The notes beneath the pieces were generated by a model. The model saw nothing but the letters and a program-made list of their open reading frames with translations. It did no database searches and was not told where the DNA came from. A program made the position numbers and the translations under genes. From UBA5239 sp031548025 (lineage in GTDB: Bacteria; Verrucomicrobiota; Lentisphaeria; Victivallales; Victivallaceae): 64,000 bases of DNA. Where the stretch lies: NCBI GenBank assembly GCA_031548025.1, contig JAVBRM010000054.1, positions 10,888 to 74,887 on the forward strand. Direction: 5' to 3'. Below are positions 24,868 through 34,200 of this stretch, piece after piece (positions within the stretch are counted from its first letter, which is position 1; the number at the start of each line of letters is the position of its first letter).

Positions 24868-25824
24868 ATGTACTTTGTTGAACAGCAGATAGAAGAACTC
24901 AAGAAAATCGATTACCGAATCAACCGGCAACCCGATTTCGATGCATTCTGGGAAAAGGCTTATGGCCGGGTACAAGCTCACGATCCGGCTCCGAAAATGA
25001 AGGAAGTCCGCGAATATACCTTGAACCACGTCAAGATTTACGATACTGTGGTTCACGGCCTGGACGGCACTCCGGTGGCGGCCTGGCTGATGCTTCCGGC
25101 CGAGGCTTCGGCGGCGAATCCGGTTCCCGGCATGGTGCATTTCCATGGCGGCAGCGGCAATCGCGGCAAAAATCCGCTGGGCTGGGTGGCGCCGGTCCTG
25201 GCCGGTTACGCGGTGGTGCTCTCAGAGTTCCGCAATCAGGGCGGTACCACCGGCAGCAATACTCCGCTGAGCCGCTGTGTCGGGAAATCGTTTGCAGTTG
25301 AAAACCTAAGCAGTCCACCTGAAAATAATTATTTCTATCATGCATTTACCGATCAGTTGCTGATGGTGAAATTTTTGATGAGCCTGCCGGAAGTGGATGG
25401 CTCGCGGGTGGCGGTGGTCGGGGCCAGCCAGGGCGGCGGGACTTCGATGATTATGGCCGCGCTCAATCCGGAGATTGCTTTTTGTATGCCCGCCGTACCC
25501 AGTTATTGCGCCTGGGAGCGCCGGATTTTCATCCGTACCGCCTGTGCCGAAGAGATTGCCAAGTATATCGATATGTTCCCGGAACGCTGCGAGGAAGTCT
25601 TTCGAACCATGAGTTATTTTGACGCCATGAACTTCGCCGACCGGATCAAATGCCCGGTCTTGATGTCCTGCGGATTGAAAGATCCCCTGACGCCTCCGGA
25701 CTGCGTATACGCCGGTTACAATAAAATTGTCGCGCCGAAAGAGATGACGATTTATCCTTTCGGAGGACATGCGGGCGATAGTATGGATAATATCGTCAAG
25801 GCCCTGAAAAAATACTTAGGTTGA
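24868..25824 (+). CDS. Alpha/beta-hydrolase of the acetyl-xylan-esterase (CE7) type
   Basis: 318 residues, the size of CE7 acetyl xylan esterase/cephalosporin C deacetylase. Triad: S187 in VGASQGGG, D272 in LKDPLTPP and H301 in GGHAG. The N-terminal YRINRQPDFDAFWEKAY and FHGGSGNRG (oxyanion region) fit the family. No signal peptide, so intracellular. It is embedded between AtuA and DUF4387, with 12- and 2-base gaps, so it may cleave an ester or lactone in the same pathway instead of a polysaccharide acetyl group. Confidence 0.82.
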   Translation: MYFVEQQIEELKKIDYRINRQPDFDAFWEKAYGRVQAHDPAPKMKEVREYTLNHVKIYDTVVHGLDGTPVAAWLMLPAEASAANPVPGMVHFHGGSGNRGKNPLGWVAPVLAGYAVVLSEFRNQGGTTGSNTPLSRCVGKSFAVENLSSPPENNYFYHAFTDQLLMVKFLMSLPEVDGSRVAVVGASQGGGTSMIMAALNPEIAFCMPAVPSYCAWERRIFIRTACAEEIAKYIDMFPERCEEVFRTMSYFDAMNFADRIKCPVLMSCGLKDPLTPPDCVYAGYNKIVAPKEMTIYPFGGHAGDSMDNIVKALKKYLG

Positions 25825-25826
25825 AA

Positions 25827-26138
25827 ATGAAACTTTATGATCTGGCACTGGTGTGCCGCAGTAAAAATGCCGGTCCGTTTACCTTGAGCATCGATCTGAT
25901 GTTCGAGCGGGCAGGGGATTATGACAAGGTATTGAAGGCTCCCGGCTTCAATACCGAAGCCATCGCCTCGATGTACCGGACTTCTCCCGATCAGGTCAAA
26001 ATCAAACCGTTTGAGCGGATCAAAACCATCAAAGTAGTTTTACCGCGGGCTTGCTCGTCCGGCGGTCCCGGGGATGTCGACGTCTACGGCTGCCAACAGC
26101 ATTTTCCGTTGGGCAATCTTGAGATTCAGTCTTCCTGA
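25827..26138 (+). CDS. DUF4387 protein
   Basis: Small protein, 103 residues from the ATG at 25827 (MKLYDLALVCRSKNAGPFTLSIDLMF); the frame can be read from a TTG two codons earlier but the ATG with an AGG upstream is preferred. The N-terminal L-Y-D-L-A-x-V-C-R-S-K-N-A-G-P pattern and the ending GPGDVDVYGCQQHFPL define DUF4387. Function unknown; it is known as a frequent neighbour or fusion partner of AtuA/DUF1446 proteins and probably forms a complex with them. Last gene of the operon; its end overlaps the convergent protease gene by 13 bases. Confidence 0.8.
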   Translation: MKLYDLALVCRSKNAGPFTLSIDLMFERAGDYDKVLKAPGFNTEAIASMYRTSPDQVKIKPFERIKTIKVVLPRACSSGGPGDVDVYGCQQHFPLGNLEIQSS

Positions 26139-27400
26139 GGCTGATTTCCGGGTGGGGTTTGCGCTACCAGGTCCTGGTTTTCCAGGACCTCTACCGCTTT
26201 GGCGAGAGACTGGTCGGTGATGGAGTCTTTTTCGTCGGGCTTGATGACGCCGGGATAAATCGCCATTTGTGAAAATAAGGCGGCCCGTTCCTGTACCGGT
26301 ACAGGCACAGCGATATTCGGAGTGATCCCGATACCCTGAATCGGCTTCTTGGATGGAGTCAGATATTTGCCGATGGTCATGCGGATGGCGGAACCGTCGG
26401 GCAGTTCCTGAATGTTCTGAACCGAGGCCTTGCCGAAAGTACGGCTGCCAATCACCGTCGCCCGGTTATGATCCATCAGCGCCCCCGAAAAGATTTCCGA
26501 TGCCGAAGCGCTGTATTCGTTGACCAGCACCACCACTTTGACGGCGGGATCGATCTGATGATCGGTCTGGAATGACTTGAGGGTCTGTTCTACCTCGGCT
26601 TCGCGCGATGAGGTGTACAGAATTACGGTGTCCGGCGGCAGAAAACGGCTGGCCAGAGCTACGGCCGAATTCAGCAATCCACCCGGATTGTTGCGCAAAT
26701 CGATAATTAAAGCCTTGAGTTTGGCCTGTTTTTTCAGTTTGTCATAGGCCTTGTCGAAATCATCGGCGGTGGTGTTGCTGAAAACCGTCAGCCGGATGTA
26801 TCCGATATCATTGCCGATGACCCTGACGCCATGCGGGGGAATCGAGCCGTAATTGATATTCGCCCGCTTGAGCGATGCTTCAAAAGGTTTTCCCTCCGGG
26901 TTCACCACCTGGACCTTGACCTCGCTGCCGGGAGATCCTTTGATCAGGTTCAGACACTCCTGCAGGGTAATCCGGGCGGTATCGGTGCCGTTGATCCGGA
27001 GAATCCGGGCCTCGGGCTTGATACCGGCGCTCTCGGCCGGCGAGCCTTCCAGCGGAGTGATTACCCGCAACGGAAGATTCGGACGTTTGTTGACAATGAT
27101 GCCCACCCCGACCATTTCGCCGCCCAGGAGCCGGGCGCTTTCCGCGTGCTGTTCCTTGCTTTCGTAGCCGGTATAGGTGTCGAGGTCCTGCATCATGCCC
27201 TTGATGGCAGCCTGAATCAGGCGGTCATAAGAAGCCTTGTCGGAATCGATATAACGGTTATGTACCATTTCCAATACGGCGGCGAAGGTCGACAACGCCC
27301 GGTATTTGGCCTGATCCTCGCTGACCGGCAGTTCGGCGACGTCGGCGCTACGGGCCGAAAATACCGCCAGACACAGCAATATGCCGATAAATAGACGCAT
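26126..27400 (-). CDS. S41-family C-terminal processing peptidase
   Basis: Periplasmic tail-specific protease with Ser/Lys dyad. Signal peptide MRLFIGILLCLAVFSARS. A PDZ domain (about residues 90-180, with GVGIIVN and SPAESAGIKPEARILRING) precedes the peptidase domain. Catalytic S299 in YSASASE and K324 in TFGKASVQ have the 25-residue spacing known for Prc. 424 residues. A single gene, divergent from the Bax-inhibitor-1 gene across about 80 bases. Likely roles are processing of envelope or lipoprotein substrates. Confidence 0.92.
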   Translation of the reverse strand: MRLFIGILLCLAVFSARSADVAELPVSEDQAKYRALSTFAAVLEMVHNRYIDSDKASYDRLIQAAIKGMMQDLDTYTGYESKEQHAESARLLGGEMVGVGIIVNKRPNLPLRVITPLEGSPAESAGIKPEARILRINGTDTARITLQECLNLIKGSPGSEVKVQVVNPEGKPFEASLKRANINYGSIPPHGVRVIGNDIGYIRLTVFSNTTADDFDKAYDKLKKQAKLKALIIDLRNNPGGLLNSAVALASRFLPPDTVILYTSSREAEVEQTLKSFQTDHQIDPAVKVVVLVNEYSASASEIFSGALMDHNRATVIGSRTFGKASVQNIQELPDGSAIRMTIGKYLTPSKKPIQGIGITPNIAVPVPVQERAALFSQMAIYPGVIKPDEKDSITDQSLAKAVEVLENQDLVAQTPPGNQPQED

Positions 27401-27416
27401 TTTTCCTCTACCTCAA

Positions 27417-27445
27417 TTGACTTTTCACCGACTAATATATATCTT
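27417..27445 (+). promoter_or_regulatory. Probable promoter of the Bax-inhibitor-1 gene
   Basis: TTGACT (27417-27422), a 17-bp spacer and TATCTT (27440-27445), followed by a 35-base leader with AGGAG before the ATG at 27481. Confidence 0.55.
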
Positions 27446-27480
27446 AAAAGTGTAATTACCAAACCATATAGGAGATAAAA

Positions 27481-28206
27481 ATGGCTGATTTTAACAGTTA
27501 TCGCGATGAATATCAACAAACGGCGATGAGTCGCGGCGGCGCTTTGACCGTTACTTTCATCAATCAGGTGTACGGCTGGATGTGCGGAGGATTGCTTCTG
27601 ACCGCGCTGGCGGCGTATGCCGTGGTCGCTACCCCGGATTTGCAGAAAATGGTTCTCGGTTCCAGGGGCATGTTTTTGTTTCTGATCCTGCTCGAGCTCG
27701 GGTTGGTGATGGCGATTTCATGGGGCATCAACAAAATGAATTCGGTTGCCGCGGCAACCTGTTTCATTGCTTATTCCATTATCAACGGGTTGACTTTGTC
27801 GGTTATTCTTTTTGTCTATACTCAAGCCTCGGTAGCCTTGGTTTTTCTGATCACGGCGGGGACTTTTGGCGGTATGAGTATGTATGGTTATTTGACCAAG
27901 CGTGACCTGACTTCGTGGGGCAATATTCTGATGATGGGGCTTATCGGCATTATCATTGCCAGTCTCGTCAATTTTTTCATGCAGAGCAATGCCATGACTT
28001 GGATTATCAGTTATCTGGGGGTCGCTATTTTTATGGGGCTGACCGCTTATGATTCACAGAAAATCAAGAATATGAGCATGGCTCTGGAAGGTTCCGCCGA
28101 CCGGGAGGGCATTCGCAAAATGGCTTTGCTGGGAGCCCTGACGCTTTATCTCGATTTCATCAACCTGTTTCTGTTCCTTTTGCGGATTTTCGGCAACAGA
28201 CGCTGA
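27481..28206 (+). CDS. Bax inhibitor-1 / YccA family membrane protein
   Basis: 241 residues with seven predicted hydrophobic helices, the BI-1 topology. Family marks include the first-helix VYGWMCGGLLLTALAAYAV, the FGGMSMYGYLTKRDL stretch, AYDSQKI in helix six and a terminal RIFGNRR. Members act as pH-sensitive Ca2+ leak channels or as partners of FtsH. Ribosome site AGGAG is 6 bases before the ATG. The MBL hydrolase gene follows after 12 bases and may be cotranscribed. Confidence 0.9.
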   Translation: MADFNSYRDEYQQTAMSRGGALTVTFINQVYGWMCGGLLLTALAAYAVVATPDLQKMVLGSRGMFLFLILLELGLVMAISWGINKMNSVAAATCFIAYSIINGLTLSVILFVYTQASVALVFLITAGTFGGMSMYGYLTKRDLTSWGNILMMGLIGIIIASLVNFFMQSNAMTWIISYLGVAIFMGLTAYDSQKIKNMSMALEGSADREGIRKMALLGALTLYLDFINLFLFLLRIFGNRR

Positions 28207-28218
28207 GGATACATTATT

Positions 28219-28818
28219 ATGGCGGATTTTATTACTGAACCTGTCGGCCTGCTGGAAGTCAACTGCTATCTGGTGCCGGTTGGGAATAAGCTCTATATCA
28301 TCGACCCGGGCGGCGACGCGGAATCGCTGGTCAAGCTGGCCGAGCCGTATTGCACGTATGAAAAGGTCATTTTGCTGACTCACGCCCACGTCGATCATAT
28401 CCTGGGGGTGTCGGAATTGGCTAAAAGACTCGGTGTCAAAACCGTATATTTACACCCGGGAGATCATGAGCTGTATTACAGTCCGGCGAACAGCCTGCCG
28501 CCATGGCTGCCGCCGGCGACCGATTTGCCCCCGCTGACTTCGGAACTGCAGACCGATGATTTCGAAATCATTGAAACGCCCGGACACACCCAGGGCGGGG
28601 TCTGTTTTTATTTTCCGCAGTATTCGACGGTATTTACCGGCGATACCCTGTTTGCCGGTTCAGTCGGCAGGACGGATTTGCCGGGCGGCAATCATGAACA
28701 GCTCATGGAATCAATCCACAACAAGCTGATGTCGCTGCCGAATGCCCTGAAAGTTTATCCGGGGCACGGTCCCGCTACCTCAATCGGGCGGGAAAAAACG
28801 ACCAATCCTTACCTGTAA
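28219..28818 (+). CDS. MBL-fold metallo-hydrolase (glyoxalase II-like)
   Basis: Cytoplasmic hydrolase of the metallo-beta-lactamase superfamily, 199 residues. The zinc motif HAHVDHILG, the His in PGHTQGG, the metal-bridging Asp in FTGDTLF and a final VYPGHGP give a complete binuclear site. The closest functional group is the hydroxyacylglutathione hydrolase/YcbL-type thioesterases; substrate not assigned. It lies 12 bases downstream of the BI-1 gene. Confidence 0.88.
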   Translation: MADFITEPVGLLEVNCYLVPVGNKLYIIDPGGDAESLVKLAEPYCTYEKVILLTHAHVDHILGVSELAKRLGVKTVYLHPGDHELYYSPANSLPPWLPPATDLPPLTSELQTDDFEIIETPGHTQGGVCFYFPQYSTVFTGDTLFAGSVGRTDLPGGNHEQLMESIHNKLMSLPNALKVYPGHGPATSIGREKTTNPYL

Positions 28819-28822
28819 GTTT

Positions 28823-28931
28823 GAATTGGTGAATTGGAGAATTGTTGAATTGGGGAATTACGGGAGGCGAGTTGGACTGGTTGAAATTTTTCCCAATTCA
28901 TGAATTCACCAATTCAATAATTCCCCAATTC
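28823..28931. repeat. Inverted pair of 8-bp tandem arrays (GAATTGGT family)
   Basis: Forward array 28823-28854 (GAATTGGT, GAATTGGA, GAATTGTT, GAATTGGG) plus partial unit to 28860; a 31-base spacer; then a reverse array 28892-28931 (CCCAATTC, ATGAATTC, ACCAATTC, AATAATTC, CCCAATTC). The arms can pair into a roughly 40-bp stem. It fills the space between two convergent genes, where it could end transcription from both sides. Confidence 0.85.
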
Positions 28932-28934
28932 AAA

Positions 28935-29177
28935 TTAGCGCATGCGGAGGGAAATGCCGCCGTTGTATTGCTCGGCCCAGCGTTCGATTAACGGCTGCAG
29001 GACAAAGTCTTCCAATTCATTGTTGCGGTTCAGGCGGTAGTTGCAGAACGGACAGGCCGAGAAATTCTCAATATCGACTTGAGTAATATATTCGCGGCAT
29101 TGGGGACACACCAGAAACTTCTGCGGCTGCAGGCTGTTGCTGTTGGTAAATTCATATTTTTTATTGTCAACTGGCAT
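28935..29177 (-). CDS. Small zinc-ribbon protein
   Basis: 80 residues from the ATG at 29177 (MPVDNKKYEF), which has a GAGAG 8 bases upstream; a longer frame has no ribosome site. Two CxxC knuckles, CPQCREY and CPFCNYR, 17 residues apart, form a zinc ribbon; the C terminus contains LQPLIERWAEQYNGGISLRMR. Function unknown; possibly a protein- or nucleic-acid-binding adaptor. Confidence 0.75.
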   Translation of the reverse strand: MPVDNKKYEFTNSNSLQPQKFLVCPQCREYITQVDIENFSACPFCNYRLNRNNELEDFVLQPLIERWAEQYNGGISLRMR

Positions 29178-29354
29178 CTTAATATCTCTCTTTGTAATTA
29201 ATAGTATATCATATAAAGTATGATTTTGCAATACGAAACCATAACTTTTGCGCTATATGACAGTGGTAAATCGGAAAAAGTTCCATTTTAAAGTATTTGA
29301 ATCAGACATCATTCGTGCTATTTTATGTTATAATTAATGAAAAGGAAGTATCTC

Positions 29355-30545
29355 ATGTCTGATCTGTTGATGGAAAATTTATTGGAAGAATATCCGGATA
29401 CCGCGATATGCCTGGGCCAGTCGAATATAGGGGGGCTGTCAGAGCATTGGCGGGCGACCAATGTCCGGAAAATTGCCTTGTTTACCGGCGGGGCGTCGGC
29501 GGAGAAAAGCGGAGCTTTGATCGGTTTTTACCAGCAGCTCAGCAGCATTACCGAGTTCGGAGTGGTTCTGTTCAAAGACATCGATCCGGAGCCGACCATC
29601 GCCACGGTTGAGAAAATGGTGGCGTTCCTGAAAGGCGAACAGCCCGATGAAGTGATCGCCATCGGCGGCGGAAGTCCGATGGACGCCGCCAAGGCCGCCT
29701 GGCTGATCTACCAGGCCGGCGGTTCGATCCATGATTATTTCGGCGTAAACCGCTATTCATCCGCCAACCCGGGCAAAAAGCTCAAGCGGATTATCGCGAT
29801 GCCGACCACTTCCGGGACCGGTTCGGAGGTGACGCCGTATTCGAATATCGTCGACCGTGAGGCACAGGTCAAAAAGCTGATTCTGGAAACCGCCATTATA
29901 CCGGAATACGCCATTGTCGAGCCTGAATTCACCCGGACCATGCCGCGCTCGGTAACTCTGGCGACCGGCTGCGACGCTCTGGCTCACGCCATCGAAGGAT
30001 TTCTGAATATCGGAGCCGATCAGGCACATCCGCGCGCCAATGCCTGGGCGCTGGAAGCCATTCGCCTGATCGTGGACAACTTGCCGCGAGCGTTGGAAAA
30101 CGGCGACGACCTCAAAGCCCGTACCGCCATGAGTATCGCCGCCACACTTGGCGGCATGGTGATCCGTTATAAGCCGACCGGCCTGCCGCATTTATGCAGT
30201 TTCTCCTGGTTCGGCAAGATCGAACACGGCACGGCGGTGGCGATGATCCTCCCGGCGGCTTGGCGCTACTACCTTGGGTCTCAAGCTATAGCTGTCCGCA
30301 CCATGGAGCTGGCCCCGATTTTCGGCGGCAATACCCCGGAAAACGTCATTCAAGGTTACCGCGCGTTTTTGAGCCGCTGTGGAGTGGCGGATTCGCTACG
30401 CAGTTACCCGGATATCGACGACGCCTTGCTGGAAAAAACCGCAGAAAGCGCCGGAGCCAACAAAATGAAGCTGGATTCCGCCCCCCGTCCGGTGGCCTTG
30501 GAAAACAGCCGCGAAATCCTGTTAGGCATCCTCCGGCAGTCCTGA
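29355..30545 (+). CDS. Iron-containing (group III) alcohol dehydrogenase
   Basis: 396 residues from the ATG at 29355 (MSDLLMENLL), preceded by AAGGAAG at 6 bases; the ATG at 29337 lacks a site. NAD-binding GGGSPMDAAK, TTSGTGSEVTP, then the metal-binding Asp/His region GCDALAHAIEG and a later His (SWFGKIEHGTAVAM) mark the family. The N terminus is slightly diverged. Substrate unknown; members reduce aldehydes or act on diols such as lactaldehyde, a product of fucose and rhamnose breakdown. A TATAAT at 29329 is a possible -10 without a good -35. Confidence 0.87.
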   Translation: MSDLLMENLLEEYPDTAICLGQSNIGGLSEHWRATNVRKIALFTGGASAEKSGALIGFYQQLSSITEFGVVLFKDIDPEPTIATVEKMVAFLKGEQPDEVIAIGGGSPMDAAKAAWLIYQAGGSIHDYFGVNRYSSANPGKKLKRIIAMPTTSGTGSEVTPYSNIVDREAQVKKLILETAIIPEYAIVEPEFTRTMPRSVTLATGCDALAHAIEGFLNIGADQAHPRANAWALEAIRLIVDNLPRALENGDDLKARTAMSIAATLGGMVIRYKPTGLPHLCSFSWFGKIEHGTAVAMILPAAWRYYLGSQAIAVRTMELAPIFGGNTPENVIQGYRAFLSRCGVADSLRSYPDIDDALLEKTAESAGANKMKLDSAPRPVALENSREILLGILRQS

Positions 30546-30589
30546 GTCTCAGAAAATACCGAACTATCATTCGAGAATTTTTCGGAAAT

Positions 30590-30973
30590 TTATGATAGTT
30601 CAGCAATTTCTTTCTTGCGCGGGCGACCGCCTTTGAGGCCATTGGCCCGGCTGGCGGCTGCTTTGCGGGAGGAGCGGACGGCTCCGCCTTTTTTGCCCAT
30701 TTGCGCCGCCGCTGTTTTCACGGGATGCATGATGATGGGATAATTTTCTGGATTGGCAAGAATTTTAGTATTCAGATCAATATCCGCTTCATCCCAGCGA
30801 ATGTGCCCATGGCCGCAGTATTCAATGTTGAACAGCTCGGAGGCGGACAACGATGCCAAATACGGAAAATCTTTGAAGGAAGCAAAATACCCTTTATCTT
30901 CCACGACCAGGTAAATACCTTCCGGAGTCAGCATCTTGACTTCAGCTTCAATTTTTATGTTTGTTCCAGGCAT
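30590..30973 (-). CDS. DUF2442 protein with basic GRP-containing tail
   Basis: 127 residues. The first about 80 residues match the DUF2442 fold (VKMLTPEGIYLVVEDKGYFASFKDFPYLASLS...IRWDEADIDLN). The rest is a Lys/Arg-rich tail ending KGGRPRKKEIAELS, with a GRPRK core like an AT-hook, plausibly for DNA binding. It overlaps the DUF4160 gene by 26 bases. Such pairs are thought to behave as small toxin-antitoxin-like modules; the assignment of roles here is inference. Confidence 0.75.
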   Translation of the reverse strand: MPGTNIKIEAEVKMLTPEGIYLVVEDKGYFASFKDFPYLASLSASELFNIEYCGHGHIRWDEADIDLNTKILANPENYPIIMHPVKTAAAQMGKKGGAVRSSRKAAASRANGLKGGRPRKKEIAELS

Positions 30974-31184
30974 CTTTTATGGTCTCCTTGTTTTCTTCCA
31001 CCATTTTCATGACCTTACTAAGTTCATGTTTGGCAAATCCTTCATTGTCGGCAATCGAAACTTCCGGTTCCAGCCAGAATTTCGCTTCAATTCTTTCTCT
31101 TATCACATGCACATGAATTGGTTCTCCATCTTCATTGCTGAAAAAGAAAAACCGATATGGGCCGATTCTTAAAATTGTCGGCAT
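30948..31184 (-). CDS. DUF4160 protein
   Basis: 78 residues. MPTILRIGPYRFFFFSNEDGEPIHVHV is the DUF4160 signature, with HVHV and a following E-A-K-FWL-EP segment. An AGGAAA sits 8 bases before the ATG. First gene of the pair with DUF2442; DUF4160/DUF2442 pairs are widespread, mobile and of unproven function. The promoter at 31220-31248 has an inverted repeat in its spacer. Confidence 0.8.
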   Translation of the reverse strand: MPTILRIGPYRFFFFSNEDGEPIHVHVIRERIEAKFWLEPEVSIADNEGFAKHELSKVMKMVEENKETIKDAWNKHKN

Positions 31185-31219
31185 GATAGCTATTTCCTGA
31201 ATTTTAAAACTCTGCTTCT

Positions 31220-31248
31220 ATCATAACCCATTTGCTTGGGTTTTTCAA
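31220..31248 (-). promoter_or_regulatory. DUF4160-DUF2442 promoter with operator-like inverted repeat
   Basis: Minus strand TTGAAA (31243-31248), a 17-bp spacer and TATGAT (31220-31225). The spacer is occupied by AACCCA/TGGGTT (31225-31230 and 31237-31242), a dyad well placed for autorepression. Confidence 0.7.
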
Positions 31249-31283
31249 GACCTTATCTGGAAAAAGAGAAAAATTGTCTTGAA

Positions 31284-34200
31284 CTATTTAACGCCAATCA
31301 GCAGGAAATGGTTTCCGTTGACCGATATGGCCGGTAAGTCCGCTTCGGTAAGTGGCTTATCGTTCCAGATGTCATGGAAAACGGCGTCAGGCCCGATGTT
31401 CAACGCTTTTTTGTCCAGTATGAGCTTGGCCGGCATGGTCTCGCGGTTAAAGTTCGCGACCACCAGTACCCGGGAATAAGGCGATGAGGTTTCCCATTCA
31501 TACCAGCCGCAATAAAGCTTGGGCGAACCGGATTTGACGGCGTCGCTTTCCCAGTATCCGTGATAAGCTTTGGCTTGCGCCAGATTGATTTGTTTGCGGA
31601 TGTTCCAGAATTTGAATACCGTCTGTTTCTGGACGAAATCCGGGCAGAAATTAAGATCGTGGACAACCATGGGAGTCATGGCGCGAATCGCATATTCCGG
31701 CTCGCCTTCGATTCGTTTCTGATCCTTTTTATAAGCCGGCATCAGGCGGCAGACCCTGCCGGTCTGGAAGAGTACATGGTATGGTACCCCCGCTTTGCGC
31801 TGGTTCATGTCGGTTTCATAGAGTTCCTGGGTGAAGTTGTCGCAGTAGCCGTACTCCAGATTGTTGACCATCATGTGAAAGGCGTTTTCGCCCGGCAGAA
31901 AGTAGTTGATGAAATTGTGCGACAGCGGCATAAATTGAATATGGGCATGAAGCATGATCGAGCCGCCGTGACTGGTGACAGTCTTGTAAACTTGCATCAG
32001 GAAGCGGCGCAGTCCGAGAGCGTCGGATGATGTATAAGGCTGGCCGAACGCGTCGACTCCGCCGCAGCCGTGGACCTTGCTCTCGCAATATTTGGTGGCG
32101 GCCACGTCAAAATAATAACCGGCAACCTGTGGAAAGCGCTTCATGGTATCCGCGATTTTGTAACTCCATAAATCTCCGGGCAGTCCAGTGGCATTCAGGC
32201 AAAAACGGTCCACGATCCAGGGCGTTCCCAGTTTTACCCCGAAGTGCTGGAGGCGCGGGACGCTGAGATTGTTGAGCCCGAAATAATCATAATCCGGCTC
32301 CACATTGGAGAGCTGCCCCGGCATGGAGTATATATGCAGTTTGATACCCTTGGCGGCATAGCGTCCGACCACTTCTTTTTCGAAACGTTCCGGATATGCC
32401 GGGGTGGCGCTGTTCAGGGAAGTCATGTCGTCGTCGGCCGCCCGGTCATGGAATTGAGTCCAGCCGATCGACTGATGCGTGGCGGGACCGCGTCCGTAGC
32501 CGCCATAGTTGACACTCCGAGCGTCCGTACCCATCGCCCGGGCGGGCGTTCCCATAAAAGCCATCGTGTAGTCGGCATTTGTTTTCAATTCCGCAGCGGT
32601 GGAAATGATTCGGAGTTCAACCAGGGCGCCGTCTTTTTCTTGAGTGACGACCATCGGTTTTTCGTTTTTCCGGTTGACCCAGTTGGCGTTGGATTTCACC
32701 CAGAAGAAAACTCCTTTTTCCACGCCGGCTACCCAGACCACATTATCCTTACGCCGCGCATCGCCTTCCAGCCCGATTTCGGCCCGGCCCTCTTTCCATG
32801 GCACGTGAATGGGGTCCATTACATTGCGGTCAAACGGTTTGGCGACCCGGTAGCGAATGGTGAAATCCTCGATCTTTCCGGCTTTGTCAGGATTCAAAGT
32901 AAAATTCAAAATATACGCTCCGTCGAACCAGAGTTCACCACTCCAGTTGATCGTCAACCCCGGTTGCCGTCCGGCACCCTTGAATTTAAAATAATCCGGG
33001 TGCGACTCCACGGTCCGCGGCTTTTCCCATTGTACCGGTTGGCCGTTGATCTGCCACTCAGGCGCGGTGTGCAACAACTTATCCGTTCCCGAAATAATCT
33101 GAACCGGAAACGGCGAGTCACCGAATTCATAAATCCGTCCCCAGACCTGGTATCTCCCCGGTTCCGGATTCAATACCGGAGTCCACGGCGCGGGAATACT
33201 GTGGTTTGGAGTTGCCAAGTAAGGAGCCATGTCCGGTATCCTGAAAGGAATGGCCCGTGAAAAAGCGGTATCCGTCCCTGTGGTTTCAGCTTGTATGGTG
33301 TAAGTTCCCGCCACCGCCTGGTCAGGAAAAGGCAGGAGCATTTTCTGCGGATTTTTCTGCAGGACGAACGACTCCACGGTAATTTGTTTGCCGTCAGGCC
33401 CCGCCAGGGAAAGAGTGCCGCTAATACCTTTTTCGGTAAGCTGTTCCAATACCTTGCCGCCGGCGTTGGAGAGATTAATTTCCACTTCGATTTTCTTCTG
33501 TTCCGGCAAATTATTGTGGGCCAGCTCCATCGGGAAGCTCACATCGTACCGGCATTGCCAGTAATAAAGCGGGGAACCGTTCCGGTCCGCGGCTGTGACT
33601 TCGAGGGTCTGCCGGCCGACAGGAAGCTTGCGCGACCAGGTTTGGCCGGCAAGGTTGCCGGGATATTTAACCGGCGGATAGCCGTGCGGAGTAATGATCG
33701 CCTCCGACACCGAACCTTCAGTGCCGGTTGCATTCAACTCCAGGCGGCCATTATCCAAATCTCCGATTTTGTCGATACGGAAAAAACCGGCATCCCCCCC
33801 CAGGATGATTTCATCCGCCGGCCGGTACGCTTTCCCTCGATAACTTCCCCAGTGGGAAAGATTCGTTGCCAGCCCATTATGCCGCGAGTAGCCGAAATTC
33901 GCATAAGTTCCCTTGGCGCTAAGTTGTTCCAGTCCCCCTACTTCTTCCAGCGGAATGGCAAACTCAACCGTCCAGCCGGCCGGTGTAATGGACGCGGAAG
34001 CCTTGGCGCTGCTGTTCCATCCGGGCTGTTTGTTCTTTTGGTCGAAAACAGCACTGTTGCCATTGATAATAAATTGATAATCCTGCCGGTCCGCCGTTTG
34101 CAAATGAAATTCGAAACTGTCGTCTTCCCACAGCTTGCCGTCGCGCTCATGATGCTTGCGGATCTTGCATGGCGCATTGGTTGCGAACGCGATATAGAGC

